54,618 nt of DNA, from contig JAVKOQ010000341.1 in NCBI GenBank assembly GCA_031835245.1, positions 1 through 54,618 of the forward strand, read 5' to 3'. Within the stretch, counting starts at the first letter, position 1. Each line of letters begins with the position of its first letter. Of this stretch, positions 51,020 to 54,618 are shown piece by piece. The position numbers and the translations under genes are program-made. The notes beneath the pieces are model-generated. The model saw only the letters and a list, made by a program, of their open reading frames with translations, was not told where the DNA came from and did no database searches. Source of the DNA: Balamuthia mandrillaris. Taxonomy: Eukaryota; Discosea; Longamoebia; Balamuthiidae.

Positions 51020-52739
51020 CTAAGCAGCGTTGTTGGAGACCAAAGTCACCAACCAACTGCTGAGCGAAGCCGCGCTGCTGCTCGGCACTGCGCAAACAAA
51101 CTACAGTCAATCACTTAGTTGCGGAGCAGGAGGGAACGGTAAGTAACGTACCAATGGTGGATACAACAGATGCGTAAGTACAGTATTCCTTGTAGTCTAT
51201 TACGTTGTCTCCATTCTCATCTGTCTGTTTCACACAAACACATATGCAGTCAGCAAACCAACAACAGAAGACTCATGATAAAACGTACGGCAGCAAAGGT
51301 GGCGTTCACTTCAGTAGCATCCAAATACGCTCCCACAGCTTCATACCATCGCTCAAAGGAGACCTTTCCTGTCTCATCGGCGTAGTCGTAATAGTCGCCG
51401 CAGTACCTGACCTCGATCCTCTCCGCTTCCTCTCTTCCCTCTCTTACTGCCACTTCCTCCAGGAAAGGCACCTTCATCGAGGACACGGAAATGGTGTGGT
51501 TCCCGTTCTGTTCGTTGGGAATGGTAGCGTTGGTGGAGTTTGTGGAAGGAAGGTCAACCACCCAAGAAGGGCAGCCCTCGCAAGGGTCGAGAGGGTTGGC
51601 GGTGTTGATGCACGCCCTACGAGCACTGCACCAGCCACAGCCAGCATGCTCTTTGCATTCTTCGAAGGTTTCGATCCTGTTGCACTCATCGACTGATTTT
51701 GTTCTGTTAGTTTAGACGCAAGACGGCACAAGGAAGAGTTCAGGTAAGTAAGGATACGACACGTACTTTCTCCCAACGTTTGACAAAGGAACTCGATGGT
51801 GTTGGAGTATGACGAGGAGTCGATGCTGATCTGAGGGCAGAAGGAGATGCCCCTCATGGTCCAGAGGATGTCATTCAACAAGAGGCAGAACGCGTTGGGT
51901 CGGATCATGTCGCTGAAGAGGGAGGCACAGACGGAGATCTGCTTGTTGTCGTAGTCCCACTCGACCGTCGCCTCCCCAGCGCCGATGTTGAAGGAGCGTT
52001 CTGAAGACTTTTCTTTCATGCAACCCAAATAGTCTGTGTGTGGTGGTGGTGGTGGGTAGTTATCGCAAGAGATGGTAAAGAAAAAGAAGGCTGTTGAAAG
52101 AAAAAACTAACCGCCAAGGTCGATGGAAAGGTCGATGAGACGGTCTGAACTGGTCTTCCCCAGCTTGATGCCCAAGTTTACTCTCTGGTACAAACCACAC
52201 GAGTCAGTGCCATATTCATGGTGAAGAAACACAGGAAGACAGACTACATACGTCTTCACAGGGCGCACGAGTGACCTCGAAGCACAAATCAGGAGCAAAG
52301 CTCAGCATGTTGGCAAGGTTCAAGACCTTGGGAGCTTCTCTCTGCGCCCCCTGGATGCTGGAGTCCAAGTTCAGCTGAACCGCTGGCAAAGCTTTGACCA
52401 AGTCCGCCAGAGGAATGGCTACCGTGAAGTCGTCCATTCCCAAGAACTCCGCCACCTCTCCGAGCTCGCCTACTGGAACGGTGACCTCGTAGTTGCCCAC
52501 GACGGAGGCGAGCATGTTTCCCAGGTTGAGCTTGACGGAGGACATGTCCACCAGGGAGAAGAGGTCGTTCGTTTGCAGGTCCATTTTCACGGGCACACAG
52601 ACTGTTGGGATTTTGGTTGGAGGGTTAACCAGAAGGCAAACAAAGAGGAGGGGTATGGGATAATTGAAAGCGTACCTGAGCACGAGGAAGCCATCTGTCC
52701 GGCTGGAGCAGCGCACTTAATGGTCGGGTTATGGAAAAA
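51020..52739 (-). CDS. B3: type B PSI/EF-hand gene of pair 3, 5' end missing
   Basis: Exons on the minus strand: first (damaged) exon ending 52676, 52252-52601, 52112-52184, 51767-52033, 51289-51692, 51152-51224, 51020-51087. From exon 2 on it has all type B blocks (CVPVKMDLQTNDLFSLVDMS, LCFEVTRAPCED, ISVCASLFSDMI, LLNDILWTMRGISFCP), the PSI module, sequons (NST, NAT, NHT), EF loop DENGDNVIDYKE and the hydrophobic end SLSSWLVTLVSNNAA. The first exon retains the equivalent of the region before the first splice site (IKCAAPAGQMASSCS) but no start Met and signal peptide are found in frame. The only in-frame ATG is at 52692-52694, inside the mature region. Just about 100 bp separate this from the A3 ATG, so deletion of the shared promoter is likely. 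Probably non-functional or rewired. Confidence 0.7.
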
Positions 52740-52837
52740 CCCGATAAGAAGAGACACGTGTTTCTTTGCATGAGCGGCAACCGAACTCAACCCCTTTTTG
52801 TTTTTTCCACAAAGCTACACCAGCGCAGCGGGTATTT

Positions 52838-54618
52838 ATGGCGTTTCGCAACGGTGCTCTCTTGGTTTTGCTGCTTGCCCTGTCGGCTTTCTTGGTGGCG
52901 GGTGCCAGCAACCACAAGTTCTCCCGCAGCCCCGGCCCCAACTACAAGCTGAGGGAACAGGGTAACGGCTGGTCCGTCTACCACACCAGACAAGCCAGCG
53001 CGGAGTGGGATTCCGCCGACACGAGCTGCAGACCGGAAGTCAATGAGGAAGGACTGACGTCCTATGTTTGCGAAGGTAATGTTTGTTAGCTCTAACATGT
53101 TTTCCTGCTTTTCTTACGAAGCTTAAAAAATATTATAGCGTGCTTTAACCCTATCGGAAGTGTATTCAGACTCGCTGAGTTTGCCCGTAACTGTTCTCTC
53201 CGCTTGCATTTACCCCTTTCCTTTGTTTACTTACCTTCGTAACAGCGGAATTAGAGTATGGGATAGACTTCGCAGCCCTAGGCCTGGGCGGGGAGTTCAC
53301 GTTCTCCGTCCCAGTTCCTTTCCACGAGTGCTTCCCCGTTCCTGATTGGCCCTTCAAACGTGGTGATAAGAGCGCCTCCGCCCTTCGTGGCAAACGAGAC
53401 ATTTGTACACCGGACCGCGTCGACGTCAACATCCCATTCAGCGAGTTGTTCAGTGCGTTGGGAACGCAGACCGTTGATCTTACTTTTGGCCAAGCTGCGG
53501 TACGCTTTCGTTTGGCTTCTGTTTCTTTGTTTAGTGATATTGCTGACTCCAAACAATGAACATAAGATCGACTTCCCAGACATATCCGACTTGCCCTCTT
53601 TCCCTGGAGCTCTTGACATCTTTGGCGATGTTTGTCTGCAGATGAAAGTCAACCTTTGCGAGATGGTAACACCAACCCTTTTTTTTTTGTTCTGTTACTT
53701 TCTTTCTTTGCATACTCGGTGCTCATCTTTGTGATAGGATCCCCGTATTAAATTGCTGTACGCCGATCGAGTCATTTTCACCGCTTCCCTTAGCGACCTT
53801 CCATTTGGTACTCTCAAAGTCTCTTCCAATGCTATTGGTTCGTTCCTGTTCCATTTTCATCACTCCCTTGATACTCTGTTTATTGCCTTTTAACGGGTCT
53901 TCAATGTAGATGCCCTTGATAAAGCACGTTGCAAACCCAAGCTGGAAGGCCAAGCCACCATCTCTCCTGTCTCCTTCGATGAGGCAAGCGGCACCGTTAG
54001 CATTTGTCCTCCCTTCCTCAGTCGTTCCTTCACCTATGCTCCGTGCTTCTCGCTACACAACCTCATCATCTCCCAGAGTGGAATGCAAGCCTGCATCAAC
54101 GCTTCCATGGTCGGCAACAACTATGGGTTGGGTTGCTTCCGTGTTGGAGAGGGTTTGTTTTCGTTCTCCCACATCACCATCTTCTTCTCACTCACCAAAA
54201 CGGTACCAAATATAAACAAAAAGTGACAGACTGCAGCGCTCTGAACTGCAGCGAGTGCATTGCAGATGATCGATGTGGATGGTGCGCCTCCAAGACAGTC
54301 TGCATGCCCAAGGACCCCAGCATTCACAACCCTTGCGATCAATGCGTGGGCGGCCTGCAGTTTGAGGATGAGGAGGTGTTGTGCCAGGCAGCTGGTGGCG
54401 AGAATCCCTACGAGGACTGCATCAGGAAGTTCAGGAGGCTGGACAGCGAGAGGGACTACCAGCTCACCTTGTTGGAGTACAGATTGGGTCCTGGCAAGTG
54501 GCTTTCGTTGGATGGTTCGTATGCCTTTCTCTCCTGCCAGTCTTCCCCTCCAGTTCATTTGGTGTTAACAAGAATGTTTCATGTTCGCAGAGAGCGAACG
54601 GCACTTCAACGTCTTGGG
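52838..54618 (+). CDS. A3: type A PSI/EF-hand gene of pair 3 (runs off the window)
   Basis: Exons: 52838-53075, 53139-53186, 53246-53499, 53567-53665, 53738-53837, 53910-54152, 54224-54514, then 54591-54618 (cut by the window end). Phases and lengths match A1 and A2. Signal peptide at residues 1-23 (ALLVLLLALSAFLVAGA). Blocks: PGPNYKLREQGNGWSVYHTR, CFNPIGSVFRLAEFA, VPVPFHECFPVPDW, LHNLIISQSGMQACI, CSECIADDRCGWCAS, NPCDQCVGGLQFED. The last complete exon and the start of its intron are nearly identical to A1 (24742-25032 and following). The EF-hand exon is just entered. Confidence 0.85.

Noticed and set aside
1-54618. CRISPR arrays, IS elements, LTR or other virus-like elements
   Set aside because: No spaced direct-repeat array, transposase, reverse transcriptase, capsid or integrase motif was recognised in the translated frames.

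Overview
The window is nuclear DNA of an intron-rich unicellular eukaryote. Introns are about 50-480 nt with GT-AG borders, there are two tRNA-type genes, and the genes encode ER, Golgi and mitochondrial proteins (erlin, polyprenol reductase, SYS1, BCS1). The mix of F-box/ankyrin repeats of the 'GCPWD' style, HVA1/DUF2945-like proteins, an opine dehydrogenase-like enzyme and secreted PSI/EF-hand proteins suggests a free-living amoeba, possibly Amoebozoa of the Acanthamoeba/Balamuthia kind. That placement is inference; nothing here fixes the species. I saw no virus-like element, IS or CRISPR array.

Layout. 1-917: tails of two tandem single-pass membrane proteins. 1160-5039: 15-exon F-box gene with an At4g00755-like domain and a long helical C-terminus. 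5327-5553: candidate intron-containing tRNA. 5870-7294: GT17 glycosyltransferase. 7501-9117 (-): F-box/ankyrin gene with broken reading frame. 9395-14706 (-): giant Glu/Lys-rich coiled-coil protein. 15581-16972: BCS1-like AAA ATPase. 17235-19511 (-): Old Yellow Enzyme. 19944-21868: erlin. 22093-23503 (-): polyprenol reductase. 23802-24462: small secreted protein.

24564-33159 and 51020-54618 hold the most distinctive content: six paralogous secreted genes in three head-to-head pairs. Each pair has one 'A' gene (8 exons, soluble) and one 'B' gene (7 exons, two of three ending in a hydrophobic tail). Both types end in a Cys-rich PSI module followed by EF-hand-like sequence. The third pair is inverted relative to the first two. 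Two tracts look recently homogenised, one B gene has lost its signal peptide, and another has lost a 30-residue block.

Between the pair clusters (33681-50881) lie a small conserved protein, a 187-aa protein, a two-copy HVA1-like protein, SYS1, a METTL21-type methyltransferase, a LamG-like secreted protein, a second HVA1-like protein, tRNA-Val(UAC), a small coiled-coil protein, two divergent alpha/beta-hydrolases, an opine dehydrogenase-like enzyme, a CxxC-rich charged protein and a mitochondrial-type FeSOD.

Most genes are packed with 100-500 bp between them, often head to head. Several shared promoters carry TGACGTCA-like or CCAAT motifs. Many introns hold long polypurine/polypyrimidine microsatellites. 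Exon joins were made by hand and checked by phase arithmetic, so the gene models are internally consistent but not supported by transcripts.
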